A stretch of DNA of 64,000 nt from Limnanthes douglasii subsp. nivea (taxonomy: Eukaryota; Streptophyta; Magnoliopsida; Brassicales; Limnanthaceae): contig JAUPFV010000003.1 of NCBI GenBank assembly GCA_036936605.1, positions 146,414,997 to 146,478,996 of the forward strand, in the 5' to 3' direction. Below the pieces are notes generated by a model. That model saw nothing but the letters and a program-made list of their open reading frames with translations, did not search any database and had not been told where the DNA came from. Positions 44,101-56,807 of the stretch are shown one piece after another. How positions within the stretch are numbered: position 1 is the stretch's first letter; each line of letters begins with the position of its first letter. The position numbers and the translations under genes were made by a program.

Positions 44101-47096
44101 AATTCCACAATTCAACCAAGAAATTACATCAAACAACCACAAAAATATATATGATAAACCACATATTGCACCAGTCAGTCCATAACCGAAAACACAAAAG
44201 TAACCTACTGTTAAATAAACCTTCACGTAAGCACAAACGAGAACCATATCCATCTGGTATATATAATAAACCATCAAAGAAAACACGTAATTTAGAGGAT
44301 GAAGTAAGGGTTGAGGAAGTGGTAAGTACCGTACAATGGGATGTCAAAACGACATAAGTTACCTAAGAAAATGAGGAATATGTATAACAAATGCTATCGT
44401 ACAAGATGCTCCACTTGTAACACTTGTTGCTCCACTTTTTAAGCTCGATGATCCATATTTTGGGCATGATCCTAATACTATTTTATGCAGGATGCTTCAA
44501 TAGTAGTGGTAGAAGTTCCTCCAACTAACAAAACTACAGATATAAGTGGATCTTAAGTATAATAAGATTCAATTTATATTTTTAAAATATTTTATTTTAG
44601 CTAGTTATATATTGTAGGGTTGTAAAACACTAGATTCTAATCCTATTTTTGTTGGTTTTGCAATCCTTTTTTTCATGTCTCACATGTCTATTTTTCCCAG
44701 TGTCTTAAATATTCTTTTCGCTTGTGTCTCGCATCTTCTTCTGTATTGCATCTCGCGTTTATCTTTTAACTTATCTTGTATTCATGTTTGTTGTCTTGTA
44801 TACATCCTTCATGTATATCTAGTCTCGCATTTATATGTCTCAGTGAGACGTGTCGATATCTTACATATATTCTTCATGTATTGTATATTTTGTATTTTTT
44901 TTCTCTTGTCTCACATGTCATTTTCCCTTTATCTCGCGTATTTGTTTTTCCTTAGTCTCACATGTTCTTTTTTCATTTGTCATGCATTTATCTTTTTCCT
45001 TATCTTGCAGTCATTTTTGTTGTTTTGCATTTACTCTTTATGTATAACTAGTATCGCATCTATATGCCTTAGTAAGAAGTGTTGATGTCTCACATCTATC
45101 TTAATGTATAAACAATCTTGTATTTTTATCTCGTGTGTTTTTTCCTTATATCATATGTAATATGTAATCATTTGTTTCATCTCAAGTGACACTTATCTCG
45201 TACTTTTTAAAAAAAAGAACAAGTGCAAGAAGACGACAATGACTAGCCAACATGTGACCCAAAACAGTATGAGAATCCTATACAATATGTAGCTAAAACA
45301 AATTGGGTAACAGATACCAATACAAAGTTCTTGATTGGCATTAATATAATACCACAAACTAGTTAAGATACAAAGATGAGAAAAAAAATCCAATTGTATG
45401 GTATAACCCAACATCATATACATCAATACCAATGAATGTGTGTGTAAGTAATCTGATGGAGCTAAAAGAAGAAGATCAGCTGGGCTATAAAGTAAAGACT
45501 ATATTTCAACATCATATTGAGAAGTATCTCACATGTAAAAGTGAACATATCTCGTATGTCGCGTGTCATTCAAAACTTATGTCGTATTTTGCATGTACTC
45601 TAATGTTTGTCTCGTATGTAATCTAAACTATGTCTCGCATCTTTGTATAATATGTCTCGCATATTGTAGACCACGTCTCACACTTGTCATTTGGTATAAC
45701 ATGTCTCGCATCTTCGTATAACATATATCGCACTTGTATAACACGTATCACATCTTGTATAATATGTCACACTTTTTATTTGGTAGGTTATTGATGATTA
45801 GATTTATAAGAATCTTGTAGAAATGGATTTAAAGTATCATCCAAAGGTGCACCCACGCGATAACATTTTTTACTTATAAAGCGGTAAATATAACTAAAAT
45901 AGTACATAAGTATCTATTATTAAACAAAAATTGTTTGTAATCCTTTGTTTTAATGCAGACTTCACTGACCAATAAGGATGATGTAACAAAAATGGTCGAT
46001 GATGTATTCCTCAACATGCGAGACAACACAAATTATTTGTTGACTTGAATTTGCACCAAATATAAAGATAAAATAAACCATTAATCATTACTGATTATGA
46101 ACCTTGATCAACAAACTATAACCCACTGTTTCCTACCAATAAATACACACCAGATAAAACAAAACTATCTGAAATCTCAATGGTAAGTATTATAAATCTC
46201 GCATTGTAACATTTCCTAGTCTTAGAGCTCTCATTGTCACATAGCCCCGTCTCACATGTCTTTGTTGTAACATTATCCAGTCTCACGTATATTTATTTTT
46301 TGGTCTCATGTGGATTTATTGTTTGGTCTCACATTAGCCCAGTCCCGAGTGCCTTTATTGCCCTATCTCATATGTCTGTATAACATCTCTTCCACTGGTA
46401 AGTATTACAAGTCTGGTATTGTAACATCGCCCAATCTCACATGCTTTTATTTTCTGGTCTTGCATGTTTTTATTGCACGGTCTCGCATTGTAACATTCCT
46501 AGTATTGTATTCCTTTATTGTTTGGTCTCGTATTGTAATAAATTCTCAGTCTCGCATACTTTTGTTGTCCAGTTTTTCATATCTTCATTATCTAGTCTCG
46601 CACGTATGTATAACATGTCTCACACTAGTAGGTATTACGAGTCTTGTATGGTAACATTTCTTATTCTTGCATGTCACATTGTAATATTGCATAGTCTCCC
46701 ATGCCTTTATTTCCAGTCTTGTATGCATTTATTGTAACATTGCCCAGTCTCGCATCTCGCATGCCTGTATGACTTGTCTTACACTGTAACATTTACCAGT
46801 CTTGCATCTCGCATGCCTTTATTTTATAGTCTCATATCTATTTGTTCTTTTGCTTATTTTGACCTTGTTTACAAGTGCATTACTTCATGAAAAAACTTCA
46901 TACAATAAAAAGATGAATATATGATACTTACAAGCAAATATATCTCATAACAAAAAAGTGGAAAAGTAGATTGCGGCATCTTGGTTTGCGAATACGTACG
47001 AGACTTTATCAAGAATGGTTTTGTTTCTCAACAATACGATGTAGACATGTGAAACTGCAGGAGAGCAATGTTTTTTCTTTTCCTTGATGATGACTA
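41146..47096 (+). pseudogene. Decayed multi-exon gene with Ulp1 (C48) protease motif
   Basis: A TATAAATAGG box (41146) and pyrimidine-rich leader precede a donor at 41353. Exon-like blocks with good splice sites follow: 42136-42562 (SGLVSIINLMKENDF; VKLTTKYVKTIFGLKYGEED, like the N-terminal part of plant transposon-borne Ulp1 proteins), 43014-43480, about 44000-44321 (KREPYPSGIYNKPSKK), 44491-44556, about 45215-45434 (TSIPMN), 45959-46182 (NKDDVTKMVDDVFLNMRDNT), and about 46880-47096 with QKSGKVDCGILVCEYVRDFI. The last matches the oxyanion glutamine and catalytic cysteine (codon 46972-46974) of SUMO-protease-like C48 peptidases. The His and Asp parts are not clearly seen. In-frame stops (e.g. 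before QKSG and after KYKVK) mark decay. Such genes are carried by Mutator- and CACTA-type transposons, which I infer here. Confidence 0.7.
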
Positions 47097-49240
47097 GACA
47101 AACATTTTTTGAAAGTAAAAAACCTGAGTATTTTGTTTAAGTGGTTATTTTATAAGTAATAAATGAAGTATTTTGTACATTTTAATTATTTTGTAAGTAA
47201 ACATAGCATAGTATATTTTGTACACTTCAATATTTTGTAACTTAAATTAATTTTTGTCTCACGTTAATAACTAGCTTGTATCACACTTACTAATATTGAA
47301 TATGTCTCACACCTTTTACTAGTTGTGTCTCACACTTATACATACACCATACATCAGATCTAACATCTATCAAAATCCTTACAACATGTCTTGCAATTTT
47401 CCATAACCATACAACTGGTCTAAAAAATAAATAGGGTCGTACATTCACCATTAACTCTAATGTTGAATGTGTCTTGCACCTCGTATTAGACGTGCCTCAC
47501 AGTTATACATACCCTATACAATAGATCTCGCACATATAGAAATCCCTATGACATGTCTTACAAGTTCCCATAACCATACATCTAGTCTTGTATCTCTCCT
47601 TAATCATAAAGAGGGCCTCACATCTCTTTATAATACTAAAAAGGGTTTCGTATTTAGTTGTAACCCTAATATTGAATGTATCTTGCACCTTGTACTAACT
47701 CTGTACCTCACTTATACATAACACCTATAAAAGATCTCACACTAATCCATATTCCTACAACATGTCTCATAATTTCGATAATCATACAGTTGGTTTCGTA
47801 TCTCGCTATAATACTAAAATAGGTCTCGCACCTCTTGCTAACTATGTCTCTTACCTTTTACTAAATTATATCTTGCATTTCTTATGGGATATGTCTCATA
47901 CTTACACATACCTCCTATAACAGATCTCACACTAATCAATATTCCTACAACATGTCTTGCAATTTCCCATAACCATATAATTGGTCTTGCACGTCTACGT
48001 AAACTTAAAGATGGTCACTCATTTTGCCATAATACTAAGGTTGGTCTCGCACATCCATCCCTTGATGGCCATTTCTCATAAATATATAATTGGTCTTCGC
48101 AAAAACCAGTGTTGTAAGTATATAGCTTAACAAACCGCTTGATGACCATGAAGCCTAGTAGATGTGTCAAATGATGTATAAAGTCTCCATTTACATCCTT
48201 TTTAGACTTTATATTTGAAATAAGTAGTTATTTTAGATCTTTTAGTGTGCATATAATTAACATAAAAACCATGCTCTAAGGTATAACGACATAAAGCTAA
48301 CCTTAGAGTTGCAACACCTTGATTAAAAACTTGTACAACACATGTAATCGCATCAACCAACCAATATTAGCAAGTTTTTTTTTTCTTCTTATAACCAAAA
48401 TAACTTAAACCAGAACTACTCAACCCACTAATTAATTCATTATTTGAGGCTTGAGATAAACTTAAGCTAGATTATATACGTGTTTCTTCATTAACCACAT
48501 CAATCACATACTGGTCTATATCAAAACTAACAATTTCTTAAACACTTGACATTAAAAAGTGCTAGCAAACCTACAAAATCAATGCCATTATAAATAAATA
48601 ATTTGATTATCACCACAACAGTAGGTTATACTATAAATTCCTCTAACCAACCCATCTCATCTACTTTTAACACATCTTAGAATACTTTCAAACTCTTCAA
48701 ACTCATTAAGACAAATGATTGCACTTTGACCATTCTGTTTAAATATGCAAACTCAAGGTCTAGCCATTACTTGCATGCATTACACAGTTCAAACGTAATT
48801 AGTAGCAAGTATAGCATTTTACAAAGTAACTTGGTTTTGTATCTCTCAACAAAATGTAAAATGGTCACATGCTTCGTAACTAAAACATCATGCATGGTCT
48901 TGCATCTCATATCTCCTTATTCTTAAATAGATGCACATCTCACATAAACTTACTAGGATTATCAAATCTCACATATCATACATGCATGGTCTCACATTTG
49001 TATAAACTACCTATTATAGTCTCGCATTCATCAGTATTATACCAAACGTGTCTTGCATCTTGAATTCGGTCGCATAAGGAGGTCTTGCATCTATGATGCA
49101 TGCAGGTCTCACGTCTCTTATATAATACATGTTATGTGTCTTACGTCTAATATATCTAACATATATCTCATATATCACACATATGCTAACTATGTATATC
49201 TTACATATCGTAAATATATCTCTCATAATGTATAGTAACT
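41560..49240 (+). repeat. TCTCGCAT-motif field (plus orientation), left of Tat-2
   Basis: GTCTCGCAT and close variants (TCTCACAT, TCTTGCAT, TCTCGTAT) recur dozens of times at irregular spacing of about 20-70 bp, nearly always in this orientation. They fill the introns of the Ulp1-like relic (e.g. 41600-42050, 42570-43010, 43540-43880, 44650-45200, 45530-45780, 46190-46830) and the downstream DNA (47260-48110, 48830-49240), but avoid the exon-like blocks. There is no fixed period, so it is not a simple satellite. 48120-48820 is AT-rich with almost no motif. Long hydrophobic open frames here are products of the repeat. Confidence 0.85.
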
Positions 49241-49245
49241 ATGTA

Positions 49246-49622
49246 TGATGTGGTTTATTTTAATACTGAGGGTAATTTTGTAGGTGTTTTAGAGAATTTC
49301 AAAGGTATTAAATATTTGGATGTTTTGTAGTGAGAGATTTAAGCTGCCTGGTTGTATTAAATTTTCATCATCCTCATTAATGAAAGTGGTTGGGTATTTA
49401 TACCCTTAATTATGGACCCATGGGCTTTCGGGTCAAGTTGTGAAACCGGGTCGAGTTTAAAGACCCATTAGTTCTTAAGTAGATTAGCACCTAGCTTAGT
49501 CAAAAGGTGTCTAGTGTTTTAATACTTTTGTCTTGTTTGAATAGTTCAGTGGGTACCTATTGTCCGAATTACACATGTCTGGTTTTCTCAGTGAGTGGTG
49601 GTGAATAATTTCGGACTCATCA
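49246..49622 (-). repeat. Tat-2 3' LTR
   Basis: 377 bp. Compared with the other LTR it has a 13-bp extra segment near 49275. Confidence 0.95.
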
Positions 49623-49636
49623 GTAGCCTCTTTTTT
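49623..49636 (-). other. Polypurine tract of Tat-2
   Basis: It reads AAAAAAGAGGCTAC on the minus strand, directly before the 3' LTR start TGAT. Confidence 0.8.
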
Positions 49637-50099
49637 AGGTTTTGTCAAAAATCTTTGGCAGGACTAAAAAACTCACTTAGCCAGCAATAACATTTTCCGG
49701 ATCGCTCAGGTGTTCGGTTCAAGGTTTATCCGGACTGATTCCTTCTCAGAATTCCAAGAGTTTTTTTTGGATCGTGGGACACGTGTTGCATTTTGATTCG
49801 TTCTACCAGCCATTTTCTTCCTAGAACGGCGCTCGCACTAAGCCTAAAAAGCAAATCCTGTATTTAATGTTTCTTACGTCAACGCCGCCTTCAATCATTA
49901 CATAAGTCTTTTCGTTTTCTCCTAGGTATTAGTAACTTTTTGCCTCACTAATATAAATTATTATTTTTTACTGTTTCACCATCTTCATCATTTTGCAATT
50001 TCTTCTCTCAGAGCTTTTTACCTTTTCTTTCAAAATTTATCTTGGGTAGTTTTATGTTCACAACGAGAAACGTTCTCGTGAAAGGTGGTTGGTTAAATC

Positions 50100-53010
50100 T
50101 TTCTGAGCTAGAGAAAGTGAAAAAAAGTTGAGCGTGAGAGACGTATTGCTACTAGTCTTACAGTCTCTCCAAGGTGTAAGTCTGATACACCATCCTTAGA
50201 AGCTGATCAAGGATCGTCTTCTGCTAAAAACACAAAACCTAAGCGTTTATTCCAACCTAACCTCTCGCCAATCCCGTCAAGCTCCTCGGTTCAGGAGTCT
50301 CAGCCGTCCATCGCACAAGAGAAAGTGGTATTAAGCATTAGGAAGCCTTCTCCGTTTATCGCTATGGGACCTGACATTGAGAAATCCCCAGAGAAAACCA
50401 ACCCTCGCCGTACAACGCGCCTGGTGAAAGGCCAATCAACTGGCTCACAACCTAAGTCCTCCAAAACGGGGGCATCTAAGTCAGCAACCAAGGATAAAGC
50501 CTCCGGATCGGAGGTATCTATTAGAGCCTCAAGAGACAAACCCTCCGGATCCGAGGAAACCAGAATCACTTCACATACCAAGTCCTCCGGAGCTGAGCCC
50601 CAACCGGACACCAGACCTCTAAGAAAGACCGATGCTCAACCGTCTTGACAAACTACTGAGCCGCAAGCTGATACTCTTCCATCCACAACAACTGATAAAT
50701 CTTCCACGGTGATGGAAGATAGTGTCGAAGATGCCCCATTTGAAACTGAAGCTTCCAAACAAACTGGAGATGCTGCCTCTGACAAAAAAGGGGAAAGGCA
50801 AGGAGAAAATCTGCATGACCCATCCGGATCTGCCGGAGAGCCTGGAAGGAAAAGTGGGACCTTGTTTTCATAAGGTCAATGTGAAGTATCTGCTGGCCAT
50901 GCAGAACATTAATTATGTCGATACCCACACTGTTGAGCTGGGCCGGATTCGAACCAAGTGGGGGATCCCTGAATCAATAAAGGTCAGAATACCAGTCACA
51001 CCGGAAACTCCGATGGACTGCAAGCTCAACGAGATCGTCATCTATACCGAGCTATACAACTGGGGGCTCAGATTCCCCTTGGATCCAGAAATCGTCAAGT
51101 ATTTCCACCTGATTAAACTCTGTCCAAGCTAACTGAGTCAAAATTCTTGGTATACTCTCCTCGCCTGCATCATGCGTCAAGGTTGTCCGGCATTCCTCTT
51201 CTAATTAAGCAGTTCGATGTAGTGGCCATCCTTTGTAAAAACCATCACATCCCATTCTACCACAACAATATGGGAGACAACTTTAAAGTGGTGGATGACC
51301 TGTTAGAGCCAAAGAAAAACTAGAAGACCCAGTTCATATTCATCAGTGGGACGTGGGAGAATGGAAGAAAAATCAAGACTGGGGTCAATCCTAGTATGCT
51401 CACCACCAGGTGGAAGAGCACAAGTAAGTAATCAACTTTGTTTGTCTTTCTTATTTCACTAAAATTTTATTCCTGAATCACCTCTTCTCTTATATCAGTA
51501 TTGCCGAAGGAGTTCTTCGACTATTTAGAGGAGGGTCAGACCACATGTGCCAAATTAAACGCCTGGGCTGCTGACGGTTGGGCAATGCCTTCCACAACTG
51601 CTTTACTTCAGGTAACTTGGTGAGATTCCACCTTTGGAACATTACGGGCCGAAGAGATCTCACTTGGGAGGAGCTGACTATACCACCTCCTCCGGATGTC
51701 ATACTTAAGAGAACAGAGGAGAAGGATGGTAAACTGGCCTTGCCCTCCAGAGCCAAAGCCCTAAAAAAAATGAAAGGGAAGGGCAAGAAAAAGAAGGCTG
51801 CAGCAGAGGCTGCTCGAGGTGCTGCAGAGGAAATTGCTCCGGAGAGCCAAGGAGGCCAGGTCCTAGGAGGGATTGATGCTACATTGCTTAAAGTAGTTGA
51901 GGATGAGTCCATTAAGGAGGCAGGTGAACCCTAAAATCAACCAAGGCCTCCTAAAAAGGATCGAAAAAGGGGAGCTAGTAGCGATGAGAGGATTGCTAAG
52001 AAGAAGAAGGTCTCATTGGGAGATGAAATAGTCCTCCGCCTTTCGGAGTCTCTACCTCCGGCCGATCCCACTGACCCCACCTTGGCAGAGCAAATCCCCA
52101 CCGATTGACACACCAGAGAGGGTACCGGAGGAAATTCGGAAGGAGTAGACATCAGTGTCCTCCAAAACATTTGTCTTTATTTCGGAGAGTTTGAAAAAGA
52201 CGACTTTGCTGCCCCCTACCTTCCTCCAATCTCCTCCAATATGGTGACTTTTAATGGTAAGTCCTTCACTGTCTCAGGGGAAAACGATGTGATGACTCAC
52301 TCTCTGCTGGGCCATATTCAGCCAGTGCTCAACTTAGAGAGGCAAGTAAAAAGTCAGTCTTCCCTCATCAACACCCTCAACACAGACAATAAGGGTTTAT
52401 CCACTGACCTCATAAATGCCAACTAGAGTATTGAGGCATTGAAGAAGGAGCTTCGGGAGTTCAAGAAGAAAAAAGAAGATATGACAACCAAGCTGGTCAC
52501 TTCGGAGATAGCTAACACAGAGCTTCGAATCAAATGCTTCGGTTTGGAAAAATATCTTTCCACCTTGAAGGGAGTCATGAAGACCAAGGATGATGTCATC
52601 CAAACCTTGTCCGGTGACAAGACTTCTCTCGAAGAGGCTGTGTCCAAGGTTACCAAGGAGAAAGAAGACTTGGTGAAAGAGTAAGATTAGAGAATTCAGG
52701 CCAGCATTGATGCATACACCAATGAGATGATAGATTCCTTAAAAAAAAAGGTATGCTGAAGTTAAATCTGATATGGTCTTGCTTTTCCACCAAACGTTTC
52801 CGAAGAGAATGCTTGGTACCATGTGACAATATGTTGAATATGAAGATATCCCATTCCATACGATGGTGGATAATTATAAGAAGAACTATTCCAGTGGTCT
52901 TTACGACACTACCGATGAGGAAGAAGGAACCAAAGAGAGTTCCAGTGATTAACCCAAAGATCCCAAGAAAAAATACGATGCAGGAACATCCAAAGGGAAT
53001 AAGCCCTGAG
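50100..53010 (+). pseudogene. Tat-2 antisense ORF with intron, nearly intact
   Basis: It runs opposite to pol. The N-terminal part (about 50100-50650) is basic and Ser/Pro-rich, with a repeated DKxSGSE-type motif. After a frameshift, 50722-51132 contains GKVGPCFHKVNVKYLLAMQN and NWGLRFPLDPEIVKYFHLIK, shared with Tat-1 and with the plant putative gypsy-type transposon domain. FIFISGTWENG lies at about 51330-51365. A good intron follows: donor GTAAGT at 51424, acceptor TTATATCAG at about 51499. Beyond it are a Lys/Ala-rich segment (51578-51934), a coiled coil (52439-52684) and an acidic tail (DTTDEEEGTKESSSD near 52910). A few stops or shifts break it. Its role is unknown. Confidence 0.8.
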
Positions 53011-53497
53011 GTTTTAACTATCTTTTTTTGTTTGTCTTAACTTTATAAAATACTAAAGTCCTTGGATGGCCAATACATTTTTGTAACTGTGTCCGGTTTG
53101 AGTCCGATTAAGCCTTTCTTTAAACCTAAAGTCCTTGGATGGCCAAGGCATACTTTATGTTCTAATATTATCATCCGGTTTTTAGCCGGATAGGTTTACC
53201 TTGCTAATTTTTTACTTTGCTTCATATTCGCTTAATTTTAATGGCTGATGTTTAAAGAGACCTTATTTTACAAGTATTTAAGATGAGAGTGTTTAAAATC
53301 TCCGATGACAAACGTTAAATGGTCATCATTTCACCAGATTAATCCGATCTGTTAAAAATCCTTAGAAGACTTTAAAGAAATTGTAATCAAACCACACTGA
53401 ATATTTTAAGAAGGCATCAAATTTTATTGAAAACCCCAGACACCTCATGAAAACCTCCCCACGCCACCAAGGTAGGAAAGAGTATGCCCCATAATAT

Positions 53498-54774
53498 TTA
53501 CATGGACTTTAAACAAGTAAATAATTCCAGATATAACCGGAGGTGTTCAATATTCCAAGGGTGCTTTAAAATTCTTCCATCTTTGTCTTGAAGCCTGTAT
53601 GTCCCAGGCTTGAGTTTTTCGGAGACCTCATAAGGCCCTTCCCAGTTTGGAGCTAGCTTGCCAAAATGCTTCTGCTTAGCATGCAAGAAAACTTTTCTCA
53701 ACACTTTGTCCCCTGGCCGAAAATCCATTCTTTTAATATTGGAAGCAAATTTGCTCCTCATCAAGCCTTGGTAATGGGTGGCTCTAAGATGAGCCTTAAC
53801 TCTTTTTCTTATATTAAGTCCAATTGACTTTTGATTGCCACTTCATTAGCCTGTTCGGAAAAATTGTGGACTCTGTATTATGGAAGAGTTGCCTCTATGG
53901 GAGCAATTGCCTCCATCCCATATACCAAGGCAAAAAGAGATTCTTATGTAGCAGCACCAGGAGTAGTCCGGTATGCCCATAATATTTCTTAAAAATAGCT
54001 TGGCCACTTTCATGCAGTCCTTTCTAAATTCTTCTTCAGACCGGACATAATGGTTATGTTTGCCACCTCAACTTGATCATTTGCTTGTGGGTGGAAAGGA
54101 GAAGAGAAACAATCATGAATGCCCCTAGAGGCATAGAAACTCTCCATATCCTTGTTATTAAATTGTGGCTCATTATTTGTGGTTATCTTTTGTGGAACCC
54201 CAAATCTGCAACAAATGTTAGATAGAATTAATTTTATAACATCTTTTGAAGTAGTACCTGCCAAGGAAGCTGCTTCTATCCATTTTGAGAAATAATCAAT
54301 GGCCACGATAATAGTCTTACACCCTCCGGACGCCATTGGTAGAGGCCCTACTAAATCCAGCCCCCAACGAGAAAAAGGCACCGGCTCAGAAATTGATTCC
54401 AAAGGAACAGCTGGAATATGAATTTCATTACCATACCTTTGGCATGGGTCACATTTCTTCACCAACTTCTTGGAATTTGTCATTATGGATGGCCAATAGT
54501 ATCCGCCCAACAATACCCTCCGGGTCAAAGCTCTATAGCCACAGTGTGCTGATCCTTCCCCATAATTTAGTTCAGATATCACAATTTGGGACTCTTCAAT
54601 CCCTAAACAACGCAGGAGAGGTCTACTAAACGACTTCTTATAAAGGATATTCCTTATGATTAAAAAACCACGAGCCATGTCTTTTATTTTCCTTGCCATA
54701 GCTCTCTCCGGAGGCAAAATGCCATCAGAGATGTATTGGAGAAGGGGATATCTCCAGTCTTTGGGTTGAACCAC
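53498..54774 (-). pseudogene. Tat-2 integrase
   Basis: 54010-54774 (254 codons) has the zinc-binding region (HCGYRALTRRVLL...CDPCQRYG), WGLDLVGPLPMASGG with the first aspartate, TTNNEPQFNN where the second catalytic aspartate (usual TDNG.QF) is asparagine, and HPQANDQVEV with the glutamate. The C-terminal GPY/F module is at 53498-53764 (GDKVLRKVFLHAKQKHFGKL, NWEGPYEVSEKLKPGTYRLQ). A break at about 53765-54009 separates the two. The D-to-N change should abolish strand transfer. Confidence 0.9.
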
Positions 54775-55817
54775 TTATATATTTAGACTTTCCTCCTCTT
54801 CCTTACCATGAGTGGGTTGTATTGATGGGCATTCTTTCACATAAATCCATGGGTAAGACTCAGAGTATGTTATGGTTGCTAAAGAGTCTCCTAGTGTGTT
54901 TTCCGATCTAGGTATATGCTCATAGCTAATATTTTTGAAATTAGCTGCCACTTCTTTAAGGATAAACAAGTATTTAATCAACTGCTCCTTTTTTGCCTCA
55001 GATTGACCTTAGGCATGATGGATAAGAAGCTGAGAATCGCTCATTAACCTGACTCTTTTAGCCCCACACAACAAAGCTAATTTAAGGCCAGCTATAGCAG
55101 CCTCATACTTGGACTCATTATTAGAAGCCCTAAAAGCAAAACATATAGCCTGGTATAACTTATCGCCATACAGAGAGGTTAAACATATCCGAGCACCACA
55201 ACCCATGGTACTTGATCCATTATCTGTCCGGACAACCCATACTTTCTTAGTTTTCTCATCTGTAGCTTGCTTAGTACTTCTGTCCGAATGAACTCAACCA
55301 GGAAATCAGCAACAGATTGAGCTTTGATTGCAGTTCGGAGGGTGAAATCAATATCATAATCACCCAATTCTACTGACCACTTGGTCATCCTACTTGATAT
55401 GTCTGCCTTCTGAAGGACATTTTTCAAGGGAAAAGATGTCCGGACAACAATAGAATGAGACTGAAAATAAGGCCTCATTTTTCTAGCAACAATCACCAAG
55501 GCTAGTGCTAGTTTTTCAAGCTTTAAGTACCTTTTTTCAGCATCCATCAGAGTTTTGCTGATGTAGTACACGGGACGAGGATAATTGTCCACCTCTCTTA
55601 CCAGCACCGCACTTATCGCACATTCAGACACAACCAGATATAGGTATAATGTTTCTCCATCAATAGGTTTGTAGAGAGTTTTGGGGGAAGATAAATGATT
55701 TTTTATTTCATTGAACGCCTGGTCGCACTGTGGAGACCAGTTAAAGTCTTTAACACCCTTTAAAGTCTGGAAAAACGGGGAACACCTATCCAAAGACCTC
55801 AAGATAAAACGATTCAA
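54775..55817 (-). pseudogene. Tat-2 dual RNase H region
   Basis: 55179-55817 carries the RT-linked RNase H (FNWSPQCDQAFNEIKNHL, PVYYISKTLMDAEKRYLKLE, MRPYFQSHSIVVRTSFPL). A second RNase H follows at 55009-55206 in another frame (LYQAICFAFRASNNESKYEA, LMSDSQLLIHH), then 54775-54981. Two RNase H domains in a row are diagnostic of the Tat lineage. The usual TNNEAEYEAL box reads SNNESKYEAA, with the key glutamate changed. Confidence 0.9.
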
Positions 55818-55859
55818 AACAGCTAACCTTCATGTCAACCTTTGCACTTCTTTGATATT

Positions 55860-56807
55860 CCGAGGAGGATCCATTTCCAATAAAGCATCAATCTAGTCCG
55901 GATCACGCTGTATCCCTTTCTCTCTTATCACATACCCCAAAAAGTTTTAGGATTGCACCCCAAAAACACATTTTTCTAGATTTAATTTTAAATTAACCTT
56001 TGTCAAGTTGGCAAAAGTTTCTTGAAGATGTGCTAGGTGCAACTCGTCTTCCAAGATTTTTACCATCGTGTCATCAATATATACTTCCATATTTCTCCCA
56101 ATCTGATCAGCAAATGCTTTGTTCACCAACCTTTGATAGGTAGCCCCAACATTCTTCTACCCAAAAGGCATCACCTTGTAACAATGGAGGCCCCTATCTG
56201 TAACAAAGGTAGTGTGTTCCTGGTCCTTCAGATCCACCTATATCTGGTTATAACCGGAGAAGACATCCATGAAGGACAATAACTTGTTCCCAGAGGTGGA
56301 GTCTACCAACTGATCTATCCGGGGGACTGCATAAAGATCTTTTGGGCAAGCTCTATTGAGGTCCGTAAAGTTGATACACATACGCCATTTCCCATTCTTT
56401 TTCCTTACTAACACTGGATTGGCTGTCTATAAAGGATATTGAGACTCCTTTATGTGCCCCATCTTCGTAAGCCGGTCAACCTCTTGAACTATGACATCAG
56501 CTTTCTCTTTAGAGAAAGATCTCCTCATTTGCACAACAGGTGCAACATCTCTTCGGATGGATAGTTGGTGTGATATAACATTCGCAGGTACTCCGGTCAC
56601 ATCAGCATTACACCAAGCAAAAACATGTTGATGGTTTGCCAAAAAGGACAACACTTTTTTCTTCAATTCGGGTGCCATATTGGAGCCAATTTTAACATTG
56701 CTTCCTTCAACCAGAGAGTGGGTTTCAACTTCTTTAATCGGTATCAAAACACTAGAGGTCTCTCTGGGATCATCAAATTCACCCTCACCCCCAGAGGGCC
56801 CTAACAA
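55860..56807 (-). pseudogene. Tat-2 reverse transcriptase
   Basis: 56427-56807 holds HVFAWCNADVTGVPANVISH and the fingers region. Then come NPVLVRKKNGKWRMCINFTD, LNRACPKDLYAVPRIDQLVD and FSGYNQI in a frame with a few stops, and the catalytic YIDD at 56070-56081 (EVYIDDTMVK). FLGYVIREKGI follows. The motif set is complete, but at least four stops interrupt it. Confidence 0.9.

Noticed and set aside
44675..45085. 136-codon and similar hydrophobic open frames (also 41567-42043, 46310-46737, 47467-47721)
   Set aside because: They are translations of the TCTCGCAT/TTT-rich repeat; composition is cyclic and low in complexity, and no domain is present.
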